From positions 1 through 64,000 of the forward strand of contig CAMAWD010000018.1 in assembly GCA_945861785.1 (NCBI GenBank): 64,000 nt of DNA, in the 5' to 3' direction. The notes beneath the pieces were generated by a model that saw only the letters and a list, made by a program, of their open reading frames with translations, did not search any database and was not told the DNA's origin. Within the stretch, counting starts at the first letter, position 1, and each line of letters opens with the position of its first letter. Below, in pieces: positions 1-8,267 of the stretch. A program made the translations under genes and the position numbers. The stretch is from Rhodoferax sp. OV413. Its GTDB lineage: Bacteria; Pseudomonadota; Gammaproteobacteria; Burkholderiales; Burkholderiaceae_C.

Positions 1-173
1 TGGCTTTCTACCAGATCCTCAATTGCTACCAGATCCTGGGTTCGGTGATGGCCACCGGGTACCGCGTCGCCCGGCTGGGCAAGTCGCACCAGGATGTGTT
101 GTTGACCCGGGTCAAGGGGATGGCGCCGTCAGTGTGTCTGGACCTGGCACGCCTCTTGAGGGAGCAGATCTGA
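1..173 (+). CDS. Phosphotransferase (APH family), C-terminal end only
   Basis: Reading in from the left edge, a frame encodes about 56 residues ending in a leucine/arginine-rich tail and stops with TGA at 171-173. The segment with Tyr-Gln-Ile-Leu, Met-Ala-Thr-Gly-Tyr-Arg and a charged C-terminus resembles the C-terminal helices of aminoglycoside-phosphotransferase-like kinases found beside acyl-CoA dehydrogenases. The stop overlaps the next ATG by one base, so the two genes are coupled. In levulinate catabolism such a kinase (LvaA) phosphorylates a 4-hydroxyacyl-CoA; that role is inferred here from context only. The catalytic part lies outside the window, so the family assignment is tentative. 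Confidence 0.55.
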   Translation, partial: AFYQILNCYQILGSVMATGYRVARLGKSHQDVLLTRVKGMAPSVCLDLARLLREQI

Positions 174-712
174 TGACAGATGTGACCGAGAACGGCCTGC
201 GTGCGGCCGTGAAGGCCCTGACCGATATTGTCGCCCCGGCCATCAGCCATGCCGACCCGTTGGCGAATGAGCAACTGCGACTGGTGGTGGACTACCTGGA
301 GTTCGTGCGCAAGCGTCTGGACTTTCTCCATGATCGCGACCGATTCGAATTGGGCCACAACCTGGCCATGGCGAGTGCACTTGACGCGCTTGGGGCGCCC
401 GGGTCCGGCGCCACCATGGCGCTGCTCAAGTCGGCCATCCAGGACGGGGCGATTGCGCAGGCGTTTCCTGCCGCGTCAAGTCCGGCGCTAAAGTCTGCTG
501 CGGCAGCACTCGCTGCGGCTGTTCGGGAACTGATCCGTGAATCGGCCGGTTTCGATGCACAGATTCGTCTCGGAATAGAGCGGTGCGTCCTGGATGCGAC
601 AGACGAGCGCATCACCTTTGATCGCGCCTGGTACCTGCCCCTCGGATTTGATCCGGCCGGTGGGGAAGTTCCGGCATTGGCGGACCTGGTCGCGAAGGCG
701 CCATCGGGCTGA
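173..712 (+). CDS. Small helical protein, likely partner of the upstream kinase (LvaB/DUF6285-like)
   Basis: This 179-residue protein starts at the ATG that overlaps the upstream TGA; a longer upstream start is not supported because that frame lies inside the kinase gene. It is mostly alpha-helical, with a conserved-looking Asn-Glu-Gln-Leu-Arg stretch near residue 38 and alanine-rich helices after it. I see no signal peptide, membrane segment or enzyme motif. Small helical proteins coupled to APH kinases include LvaB of the levulinate pathway, which is required for kinase activity; the match here rests on position and general character, not on a motif. It could instead be an unrelated hypothetical protein. 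Confidence 0.6.
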   Translation: MTDVTENGLRAAVKALTDIVAPAISHADPLANEQLRLVVDYLEFVRKRLDFLHDRDRFELGHNLAMASALDALGAPGSGATMALLKSAIQDGAIAQAFPAASSPALKSAAAALAAAVRELIRESAGFDAQIRLGIERCVLDATDERITFDRAWYLPLGFDPAGGEVPALADLVAKAPSG

Positions 713-730
713 GGCAGCCCTTGTGCAGCG

Positions 731-2374
731 TCAAGACGCCGGCGTTTCCGATGCGGCGATTTCCCGCAGGCGGAATTTTTGGATCTTTCCAGTGGGTGTG
801 CGCGGCAACTCCTCCACCACGCGCACACGCTCGGGCCAATACTGCTTCGCCACCTGGGATTGCGCCATGTGGGCCTGCAGTGCCGCGAGGTCAAAGCGCG
901 CACCAGGCTTCAGCACCACGAAAGCACAGGCCCGTTCACCCAGGCGCCGGTCAGGATAACCGACGACGGCCGCCGCAGCGACGGCGGGATGCGCCACCAG
1001 CAGGCTCTCTATCTCGAACACCGGCACGTTCTCGCCACCACGGATCAGCACATCCTTGGTGCGACCATTGATTCGGATGTAACCTTCCGCGTCCATATAG
1101 GCAAGGTCCCCGGTGTCAAACCATCCGTCGGCGTCATAGGCAGGCAGGTCCGGGCGTTTGAAATACCCAAGAAATACCTGCGCTCCCCGTACCAGCAGGC
1201 GACCTGTCTGGCCTGCCGGCAACGACTGACCGTCGGCATCGGCCACCAACACTTCCATGCCTTCGAGCGGCCGGCCATCGGTGGTGGACGATTTCTCGGC
1301 CGCCCTTTGCGGCTCGGTCAAGGTGCCGGAAAGCGCTTCTGTCATGCCCCACAGGGAACATACGGCAAGGTTGAGCTCGCGGGCGGCGCGTTCGATCAGC
1401 GTGGGTGGTATCGGTGCGCCGCCGCACAGGAAAGCGCGCAGCCGCTGCGGCCGTGGCGCGCCGGCTGCCACCGTGTCGCAGATGTCGGTCAGAAACGGCG
1501 TGGAGGCTGCGGTGTAGGTCACCCCTTCTTCCGCCATCAGTGCGACACCGCGCGCGCCGTCCCAAACGTCCTGCAGCACCATCGTGCCGCCAAGCCGTAC
1601 GGCCAGCATCATGACGGCCGCGTAACCAGTCATGTGCCCGACCGGGGTGGCACACAACAGCACGTCGTCCGGGGAAAGACCGAAGCGCCCACGCAGCGCG
1701 TTCAGGCATGCGAGCAGCGTGTTGGAGCTGTGCATGACGCCCTTGGGGTCTCCTGTGGTGCCGGAGGTGAAAACCATCACACTGACGTCGTCGGGTTGCA
1801 ACGCCGCTGATGCCGGGTCCAGGGAGGGGGTGACGGGGGTCGCGCACTGGAGCATGCGGCCATCGAAACTGTGCTGTGCATCGCCGTCCACGACCACGAT
1901 ATGGCGCAGGTTCGGCAATTCCAGGCGCAAGCCCCTGGCCATGGCCGCGTGGTCGAAGCCGCGGTACATCTGCGGCACGATCAGCACCTTGCTTTGGGCA
2001 AAATCCAGCATGTAACGCAGTTCGCGCTCGCGAAATATCGGCATCAGCGGATTGACCACGGCCCCGATGCGGCCACATGCAAACGCCGTGACGACAAACT
2101 CCCACCAGTTGGGAAGTTGTACTGAAACCACATCCCCTGGCACGACGCCCATCTCGCGCAGCGCACCTGCGCAGCGCGCGACCATGCCGCCTAGCTCGCG
2201 GTAAGTGAACCGGCGCGATGCAGAACGGTCGACCCGGTGTGCCACGATCGCCGTTTTGTCGGGAACCTGGCGCATCGACTCCACCAGGAACTCGTCCATG
2301 GTCTTGTCGATCCAGTAGCCAGCCGCACGCATGGCCGGCCCCCGGGCGGCGAACGAATCGGTGTAAGCAGTCAT
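731..2374 (-). CDS. AMP-forming acyl-CoA ligase, cyclohexanecarboxylate-CoA ligase type
   Basis: The 547-residue ANL-superfamily ligase activates a carboxylic acid to its CoA thioester through an acyl-adenylate. The P-loop-like motif TSGTTGDPKG, the GRTKDVLIRGGEN hinge and the C-terminal PRTPTGKIQK lysine motif are all present, so both domains are complete. The N-terminus (Ala-Gly-Tyr-Trp-Ile-Asp-Lys-Thr) resembles AliA-type cyclohexanecarboxylate ligases. The ATG at 2374 is chosen because GGAGG lies just upstream; an earlier in-frame ATG lacks this. It follows dctM by 80 bases on the same strand, so it probably belongs to the TRAP transporter operon and activates the imported acid. Confidence 0.85.
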   Translation of the reverse strand: MTAYTDSFAARGPAMRAAGYWIDKTMDEFLVESMRQVPDKTAIVAHRVDRSASRRFTYRELGGMVARCAGALREMGVVPGDVVSVQLPNWWEFVVTAFACGRIGAVVNPLMPIFRERELRYMLDFAQSKVLIVPQMYRGFDHAAMARGLRLELPNLRHIVVVDGDAQHSFDGRMLQCATPVTPSLDPASAALQPDDVSVMVFTSGTTGDPKGVMHSSNTLLACLNALRGRFGLSPDDVLLCATPVGHMTGYAAVMMLAVRLGGTMVLQDVWDGARGVALMAEEGVTYTAASTPFLTDICDTVAAGAPRPQRLRAFLCGGAPIPPTLIERAARELNLAVCSLWGMTEALSGTLTEPQRAAEKSSTTDGRPLEGMEVLVADADGQSLPAGQTGRLLVRGAQVFLGYFKRPDLPAYDADGWFDTGDLAYMDAEGYIRINGRTKDVLIRGGENVPVFEIESLLVAHPAVAAAAVVGYPDRRLGERACAFVVLKPGARFDLAALQAHMAQSQVAKQYWPERVRVVEELPRTPTGKIQKFRLREIAASETPAS

Positions 2375-2454
2375 GCCGGACCTCCAGGGAAATGTCAGAA
2401 CGTGCCAACGCAACGTGGTTCGATTGCAGACAACGCCATACCGGCACCCACCGA

Positions 2455-3780
2455 TCAGGAAAACCGATGAACCAGGAACAGCGACAAGGATGGAACGGTT
2501 ACCAACAGCACCGTTCGCAGCCCGTCCGAAATCAGAAATGGCACCACCCCCCGGAAAGTCTCCATCAGAGGCACGTCACCGGCCAGCCGGTTGATCAGGT
2601 AGACGTTCATGCCGACCGGGGGATGGATCAGGCCGACCTCCACCACGGTCAGGCAGATGATGCCGAACCAGATGCTCTTGTCGGCCTGCGGCATGCCCAT
2701 GATGTCGAGCCCCATGATCATCGGGTAGAACATCGGAACGGTCAGCATGATCATCGACATCGACTCCATCACGCAGCCGAGAAACAGGTAGATCAGGATC
2801 ACGATAAAGACAATCGCCAGGGAAGGCATGCCGAGCCCTTGCACCCAGGTGGCCAGGGCCGCCGGCATCTGGGTCAACGCCAAGGTGGTATTGAGCATGT
2901 CGGCGCCGAGCAGCACCAGCAGGATCATGGCGCTGCCGGCAGCTGTTCCCAGCACGCTCGATATGACGCCAGGCATTCGCATGCCACCTGCCACCGCGAT
3001 CACCCCGGCGGCAGCAGCGCCGATCGCCGCCGCCTCGGTCGGTGTGGTCCAGCCACCGTAAATGCCGCCCACAACAATCACGAACACTAGCAGGATGGGC
3101 AGGACCTGCACAAATGAGCGAAACCGCGGCCCCCAGGCGACGCGCGGGCCGGCCGGGCCGGAAGACGGGTTCAGGGTCACCATCACTTTGACGACAACCA
3201 TATACCCCACCATTGCGATCACGCCTGGAATCACCGCCGCCATGAAGAGTTTTCCGATCGATTCCCCCACCAAGATCGCGTAGATCACCAGGGGGATCGA
3301 CGGCGGGATCATGATGCCCAGCGTTCCTCCGGCGGCCAGCGCACCGGTGGCCAGCGCGCCCGAGTATTTCAGGCGGCGCAGTTCAGGCAGCGCCACCTGC
3401 CCCATGGTCGCGGCGGTGGCAAGCGAACTGCCGCAGATCGCGCCGAATGCTCCACAGGCGCCAATCGCCGCCATCGCAACGCCGCCGCGCCGATGCCCGA
3501 CGCATGAGGTGATGAACCTGAAGAGCCCCCGGGAGAGGTTGCCGTGCGTGGCGAACTGACCCATCAAAAGGAACAGGGGGATGACCACCAGATCGTAGTT
3601 AGACAGCCGTGCATAGGCCAGATTCTTGAAGAAGTTCAGCAAAGGAGTGAACGAGCTCCCTGTCAGGTACACATACGCACCGGCACCGCTGAACAGCATC
3701 GCGACGCCGATCGGAACGCGAAAAAACATCATCCCCAGCATCACGGAAAACGTGAGCAACCCGATCTGGACGCCGTTCAT
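2455..3780 (-). CDS. dctM: TRAP transporter large permease subunit
   Basis: This 441-residue very hydrophobic protein has the DctM layout of about twelve membrane segments. The Gly-Ala-Ile-Cys-Gly-Ser-Ser segment and the GGTLGIMIPPSIPLVIYA signature are typical of the transporting subunit, which uses a sodium gradient to move substrate handed over by the periplasmic receptor. It is the third gene of the dctP-dctQ-dctM set. The order P-Q-M and the neighbouring ligase and racemase suggest that it carries the carboxylate processed by this cluster. Confidence 0.93.
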   Translation of the reverse strand: MNGVQIGLLTFSVMLGMMFFRVPIGVAMLFSGAGAYVYLTGSSFTPLLNFFKNLAYARLSNYDLVVIPLFLLMGQFATHGNLSRGLFRFITSCVGHRRGGVAMAAIGACGAFGAICGSSLATAATMGQVALPELRRLKYSGALATGALAAGGTLGIMIPPSIPLVIYAILVGESIGKLFMAAVIPGVIAMVGYMVVVKVMVTLNPSSGPAGPRVAWGPRFRSFVQVLPILLVFVIVVGGIYGGWTTPTEAAAIGAAAAGVIAVAGGMRMPGVISSVLGTAAGSAMILLVLLGADMLNTTLALTQMPAALATWVQGLGMPSLAIVFIVILIYLFLGCVMESMSMIMLTVPMFYPMIMGLDIMGMPQADKSIWFGIICLTVVEVGLIHPPVGMNVYLINRLAGDVPLMETFRGVVPFLISDGLRTVLLVTVPSLSLFLVHRFS

Positions 3781-3862
3781 TCAGTGTTCTCCGTGCGTCT
3801 CGCAAGGGCGTTGGCCCCAACCAGCCGCCGCTTGCAGCCGATGAAAAATCGCGTGCGGCCAC

Positions 3863-4414
3863 TCATCGGCTGCCCGCCGGTGTGATGAATCCCATGGCCA
3901 CACGCAGCTCCTGTACAAAACGATCGAGGGCAAGCATGGCAAGCAGGGCAAAACCCGGCACCATGCCAGCATAGGAGATCCAGGTCGGCACGCCAAGAAT
4001 CGCCGAAATTTCCCCGAATTCGTGTATTGACACTGCAGCCACACTGGTTCGCCATGCGATCGTGACCGCCAGCACCGTGACCAGCAGCGCGCCCACCGCC
4101 TCCAGCGTCGCAATCGACCGCTTGCTCCAACGGTTGGTGAAGAAGTCGACCTTGACATCACCCGATACTGCAAAACACCACGGAAAAAACCAGGCGCTTG
4201 CCACCGCCGCCGTGACGCTCGTCAATTCCACATCGCCGGGCACCGGCACCGCAAACAACTTTCGACCGACGACGGAAACCACCACCAGTACCAAGATGCC
4301 AACCAATACCAGGCCCCCGGCGAGCGCCATCCACCTTGCCATCACCGTGAGGCGGTGGCCAACAGCGCCGGTCGCGATATCGACCGGCGCACCGGTGTCG
4401 ATTCCTTCAGCCAC
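3863..4414 (-). CDS. dctQ: TRAP transporter small permease subunit
   Basis: This 183-residue protein has four predicted membrane segments and the DctQ-type Arg-Lys-Leu-Phe and Gly-Asp-Val-Lys-Val-Asp-Phe motifs between helices 1 and 2. It bridges the receptor and the large permease. I use the GTG at 4414, eleven bases after the dctP stop. An ATG at 4342, right before the first membrane helix, is a plausible shorter start because neither has a strong ribosome site. It lies between dctP and dctM on the same strand. Confidence 0.85.
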   Translation of the reverse strand: MAEGIDTGAPVDIATGAVGHRLTVMARWMALAGGLVLVGILVLVVVSVVGRKLFAVPVPGDVELTSVTAAVASAWFFPWCFAVSGDVKVDFFTNRWSKRSIATLEAVGALLVTVLAVTIAWRTSVAAVSIHEFGEISAILGVPTWISYAGMVPGFALLAMLALDRFVQELRVAMGFITPAGSR

Positions 4415-4425
4415 GCTGGGGCGCC

Positions 4426-5451
4426 TTAACGAGGGTATTTGTTCACGAGTGCCTTGGCGTCGTCGAGCATCTTCTTGCCATCGGCTCCCTTGGCGCTGAC
4501 TTCCTTCACCCAGTCGACCTCGACCGACTCGGTCGCCTTGACCCAACGCGCGTACTCTTCCTTGCTGAGTCGCACATTGCGGCCGCCACCGGCATTGCCC
4601 AATGGCGCATAAGCGCTGATCTTGTCGGCAAAGAACTTGCCCCCGACAGCCGACTGATCGCGGCCGGAGTTGGCATCGATGACCTTTTTCAGGTCCGCCG
4701 GCAGGCTGTCGTATTTCGCTGGGTTCATCGCGAATACCGTGGCGCTGGCGAAGAAACCTGTCTGCCCTTCCGGAACGTCCAGGTGAAACTTGGTGACCTC
4801 GTCGAGCTTGAGCATCGGCACACCGCTCCAGGTCATCATGGTGCCGTCGATCACGCCTTTCGACAGCGATTCGGTGATTGCCATCGAGGGCAATTGAACG
4901 GTAGCCATCCCCAGTGCCGCAAGGCCCTTGGCAGCATACCGGCTGGGGGCACGCACCTTCAGATTGGCCGCCTCTTCGATCGTCCTGACATTCTTGCTGC
5001 TGAAGTGGAGCAGTTGCGGATCGGTGATCGCGACCCACAACACTTTGACACCGCGGTATTCGTCCATCGCATGGGCCTGGATGAAGTCCCACAAGGCGCG
5101 GCTTCCACCCTCGGCGCTCTTCACCATGAACGGCAGTTCGAAAACCTCGGTCTTGGTAAAAGAGCCGGGCTTGAAACCGGGATTGGTCCACGTGGCATCC
5201 ACGGTGCCATCGCGAACCTGGTCGAACAATTGCGCTGCGGTGCCGCCCAATTGCATCGACGGGTAGATCTCGCATTTCATCCGGTTCGCTGACTGCGCCG
5301 CGATCTTGTCGCACCAGGGTTGTACCAGTTCGGTCTGGTAGATCGACGAACCAGGCGTCGCGTGGTGAACCCGGATCGTGACTGTCTGCGCATTGGCCGC
5401 AACGGCAGACGCCGCCAGGACCAGGGCGATTGCTGAACTCGACATTTTCAT
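4426..5451 (-). CDS. dctP: TRAP transporter solute-binding protein
   Basis: The 341-residue DctP-family periplasmic receptor starts with a cleavable signal peptide (Met-Lys-Met, hydrophobic core, Ala-Asn-Ala before the mature Gln). The mature part shows typical DctP landmarks: an early substrate-contact region (Arg-Val-His-His-Ala-Thr-Pro-Gly), the RAPSRYAAKGLAALGM segment around the conserved arginine, and a helical C-terminus ending in lysine and arginine. It is the first gene of the TRAP operon. The 170 bases before it are AT-rich and probably hold the operon promoter. The ligand is not deducible, but the neighbouring acyl-CoA ligase suggests an organic acid. Confidence 0.93.
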   Translation of the reverse strand: MKMSSSAIALVLAASAVAANAQTVTIRVHHATPGSSIYQTELVQPWCDKIAAQSANRMKCEIYPSMQLGGTAAQLFDQVRDGTVDATWTNPGFKPGSFTKTEVFELPFMVKSAEGGSRALWDFIQAHAMDEYRGVKVLWVAITDPQLLHFSSKNVRTIEEAANLKVRAPSRYAAKGLAALGMATVQLPSMAITESLSKGVIDGTMMTWSGVPMLKLDEVTKFHLDVPEGQTGFFASATVFAMNPAKYDSLPADLKKVIDANSGRDQSAVGGKFFADKISAYAPLGNAGGGRNVRLSKEEYARWVKATESVEVDWVKEVSAKGADGKKMLDDAKALVNKYPR

Positions 5452-5622
5452 CTCTGTCTCCTTAATTTCGGAATAGTTGGTGGGAACCGGTTCGCGGATG
5501 GCTAACTGGTAATTTAATGTACCGTAAGCTACCTGACTATACGCGACCGTGTTTGAATGCTACCGTTTCCGCACCGGGTATGCAAGTCCGGCGTGTTGAC
5601 AATCAGGCGCCAGCCCGGCGCC

Positions 5623-6771
5623 TCAGACCGGGGCAATGGCACCCACCGTGGCCAGCGCGTGGATGCGATCGTCCGCGAATCCCCAGTGCCGCAGGGTGCC
5701 GGCGGTGTCGGTTCGGGGGGTGACCGGTGCATGGCGGACCTGGCCTGGAGTACGGCTGAACTTTGGCGCCGGCGCCGGTTCGGCGACGCCGCCCGCGTGC
5801 AGAAAGTTGTGCCGCGCCAGCGCATGGGGATGGGTCATGCTTTCCTCCATGGTCAGGACGGGAGAAACGCAGGCGTCACCCTCGGCAAAGTGGCGCGCCC
5901 AGTCGTCGCGTGTCCTTGTTTCGAACACCGTCGCCAGGCGTTGGTGCAAGGCGTCCCATTGGGTCGGGTCATCGCGGTCGGGCAGAGACTCACCTGCCAA
6001 GCCCAGGCGCTCGATCAGTTCGCGGTAGAAGCGCAGTTCGACAGCACCCACCGCGACATATTTTCCATCCTGCGTACGGTAGGTGGTGTAGTACGGCGAG
6101 CCTCCGTCGACCAAGTTGGATCCGCGCGATGGTGCCCAGATGCCGGCTTGGCGGTAACCGTGGTGCATGGTCATCAGGTTGACCGCGCCGTCGAACATTG
6201 CTGCGTCGATCACTTGGCCTTGGCCCGACGTCTTGGCCTCGAGCAACGCGGCCATCAACCCCATCGCCAGATACATCGCGCCGCCGGCGAAATCGCCAAT
6301 CAGGTTGAGCGGGACCACCGGGGCTCCGGCCTTGGGGCCTATGGCGTCGAGCACTCCGGCCAACGCGATGTAGTTGATGTCGTGCCCCGCCTGTTGGCTC
6401 ATCGGGCCGTGCTGGCCCCAACCGGTCATGCGGCCATAGACCAGGCGTTGATTGATTTCAAGGCACGGCGCGGGCCCCAGTCCCAGCCTTTCCATGACGC
6501 CCGGGCGGAAGCCTTCGATCAAAAGGTCCGCGGATCGCACCAACTGCAGGACGGCCTCGATGCCGTCCGGACTCTTCAGATTGACCGCCACGGCGCGTTT
6601 GCCGCGATTGAGCAGGTCATAACGCCGCTCGATCGCGAAGCCCAGGTCGGACGGCGTGAGTCGGTCGACACTGACCACATCCGCGCCCATGTCGGCCAGC
6701 AGCATCCCGCAAAAGGGTGCCGGGCCGATGCCGGCCATTTCCACAACCCTTATTCCCTTCAATGGTCCCAT
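5623..6771 (-). CDS. Alpha-methylacyl-CoA racemase (CaiB/BaiF family)
   Basis: This 382-residue family III CoA-transferase fold protein has the racemase hallmarks. The N-terminal AGIGPAPFCGMLLADMGAD motif is present, with His130 in GHDINYIALAG and Asp160 in GDFAGG, which match the catalytic His/Asp pair of mycobacterial MCR. The enzyme interconverts R and S 2-methylacyl-CoA esters so that S-specific acyl-CoA dehydrogenases can act. It implies a methyl-branched substrate such as a terpenoid or sterol side chain. The ATG at 6771 has GGAGA upstream; longer readings run into the divergent promoter region. It lies upstream of the TRAP genes on the same strand. Confidence 0.9.
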   Translation of the reverse strand: MGPLKGIRVVEMAGIGPAPFCGMLLADMGADVVSVDRLTPSDLGFAIERRYDLLNRGKRAVAVNLKSPDGIEAVLQLVRSADLLIEGFRPGVMERLGLGPAPCLEINQRLVYGRMTGWGQHGPMSQQAGHDINYIALAGVLDAIGPKAGAPVVPLNLIGDFAGGAMYLAMGLMAALLEAKTSGQGQVIDAAMFDGAVNLMTMHHGYRQAGIWAPSRGSNLVDGGSPYYTTYRTQDGKYVAVGAVELRFYRELIERLGLAGESLPDRDDPTQWDALHQRLATVFETRTRDDWARHFAEGDACVSPVLTMEESMTHPHALARHNFLHAGGVAEPAPAPKFSRTPGQVRHAPVTPRTDTAGTLRHWGFADDRIHALATVGAIAPV

Positions 6772-7066
6772 GTCACTGTCTCCGTTGGATTGCCTCGCCT
6801 GCGCGTACGTGCTGTCGCCAAGACCTCGCGGACGATTCTGGTGGGTTAGTGTCACCATATTTTCAAGGTGACGATGGAAATGCAGACGGTTGACGGGCGG
6901 CGAGGAAACCTTCCCGTCACAAATTTCATTGGTAATTCTCGCACGAAGCCATTTGATACGCGCAAATACTTGCTCCTGCAAATTAAATGAGCTAGACTCA
7001 CTTAAACGCTTTCCGGCGGCTTGCCGGCCTGTTGCTCTGGTTGCCGGGGCACGTTTGGGGAAAATT
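6772..7066. other. Divergent intergenic region between racemase and reductase genes
   Basis: No gene is supported here. The stretch is richer in A and T than its surroundings and must hold the promoters for the leftward racemase gene and the rightward reductase operon. It contains a perfect 6-bp-arm inverted repeat at 6851-6872. A frame through the right half could extend the reductase subunit by about 59 residues, but that extension looks unlike the protein family. Confidence 0.6.
6851..6872. promoter_or_regulatory. Inverted repeat GTCACC-N10-GGTGAC, candidate operator
   Basis: Perfect six-base arms surround an AT-rich ten-base centre (ATATTTTCAA). It sits about 80 bases upstream of the racemase start and 195 bases before the reductase operon. 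A dimeric regulator could bind it, but nothing in the window identifies one. Confidence 0.35.
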
Positions 7067-8230
7067 TTGGACAAAGCACAGATCCTCGAATTATTCAGTG
7101 CGGCGGCGCAAGCGCCATTGGCCTATGCACGCGCCTGGAAGGAAAAACATTCCCGCCCTGTGATTGGGTCCTTCCCCATGAACTTTCCGGGGGAGCTGGC
7201 GCATGCGGCGGGAGCCCTGCCGATGATCCTTCAGGAGTCGCCGGCGCCAATCACGTTCGGCCATGGCATGTTGATGCCGTCCTACTGTGGCTACACACGC
7301 AGCATCGTCGACCAGGCCATGATCGGCGAGTTCAAGTTTCTCGATGCCATCATGTTCGGCGACCACTGCGTGCAACTGCTCGGCGCGGCCGATGCGGTAC
7401 GTATGCAGCTGCCCGACACCAGGGTCATCTTCTTCCAGCTGATTTCCTCGATGTGCGACCCCTGGACCCTGGGGCGTTCGCGCGAAAGCTTCCTGATACT
7501 CAAGCAGGAACTGGAAGAATTCATCGACCGTCCAATCGAAGACGCAGCCTTGCATGCCAGTGTCAGGATCTTCAACCGCAACCGCCAGTTGTTGCGCAAG
7601 ATCTATGACCTGCGCACAGCCGGCAAGATCGCCATGACGGCAACCCAGATCCAGCATGTCGTCAAGTCCAGCATGGTCATGGACAAGGGCGACCACACGG
7701 CGCTTCTGGAGCAACTCGTCAGCCAGCTGGAGCGACATCCAGAGGTGCCTGGCCCGGGTATCCGGCTGCACCTGTCCGGGCATTTCTGCCAGGCACCGAA
7801 GCCCGAAATCCTCGACATGATCGAGGAGTGCGGCGCCATCGTGGTGGGGGACGACCTTTACCACGGCTTTCGTTACATCTCGACCGATGTGGACGAGGGT
7901 GGCGACAGCATCGATGCGTTGGCCAAGTGGTATCTGGCACGCAACACCGGCGTTCCGTGCCCCACCCGGGTCCAGAACAACGTCGACTGGGATGCCTACC
8001 TGCTCAAAGCCATGGAGGTTGAAAAGGCGGATGGCATGATTGTGCTCATGGCCAAGTTTTGCGAGCCGCACATGTATTACTACCCGGAGGTCAAAGAGGC
8101 GTTCGAACGCCACGGCGTTCCGCACCTCCTGATCGAGACCGAACACGAAGCCGTGGCACTCGAAAGCCTCAAGACCCGGGTCGAAACCTTCCTCGAAATT
8201 GTCAAGCGCAGGCTTGAGGTCACCGCCTGA
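7067..8230 (+). CDS. 2-Hydroxyacyl-CoA dehydratase / benzoyl-CoA reductase family, smaller subunit
   Basis: This 387-residue protein resembles BcrC/HgdB-type subunits, which carry a [4Fe-4S] cluster and form the catalytic heterodimer. Candidate cluster cysteines are Cys74 (PSYCGYTRS), Cys101 (GDHCVQLLG) and Cys332 (AKFCEPH), in the usual relative places. I choose the TTG at 7067 because GGGGA precedes it and the resulting length matches the family; upstream in-frame codons add about 59 unrelated residues. It is followed 37 bases later by the larger subunit. The family performs radical dehydration or ATP-driven ring reduction and is normally oxygen-sensitive; which reaction applies is not clear from sequence. 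Confidence 0.85.
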   Translation: MDKAQILELFSAAAQAPLAYARAWKEKHSRPVIGSFPMNFPGELAHAAGALPMILQESPAPITFGHGMLMPSYCGYTRSIVDQAMIGEFKFLDAIMFGDHCVQLLGAADAVRMQLPDTRVIFFQLISSMCDPWTLGRSRESFLILKQELEEFIDRPIEDAALHASVRIFNRNRQLLRKIYDLRTAGKIAMTATQIQHVVKSSMVMDKGDHTALLEQLVSQLERHPEVPGPGIRLHLSGHFCQAPKPEILDMIEECGAIVVGDDLYHGFRYISTDVDEGGDSIDALAKWYLARNTGVPCPTRVQNNVDWDAYLLKAMEVEKADGMIVLMAKFCEPHMYYYPEVKEAFERHGVPHLLIETEHEAVALESLKTRVETFLEIVKRRLEVTA

Positions 8231-8267
8231 GAACCGTCCACACCGACACCCCTGGAGCACCCCCCCC

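Noticed and set aside
5519-5532. GTAC-N6-CTAC before the TRAP operon as another copy of the recurring operator
   Set aside because: It differs from GTAT-N6-ATAY at two or more core positions, too weak to list as a site.
6890-7066. N-terminal extension of the reductase smaller subunit to ATG 6890
   Set aside because: The extra 59 residues do not look like the family, and the TTG at 7067 has a ribosome site and gives the usual length.
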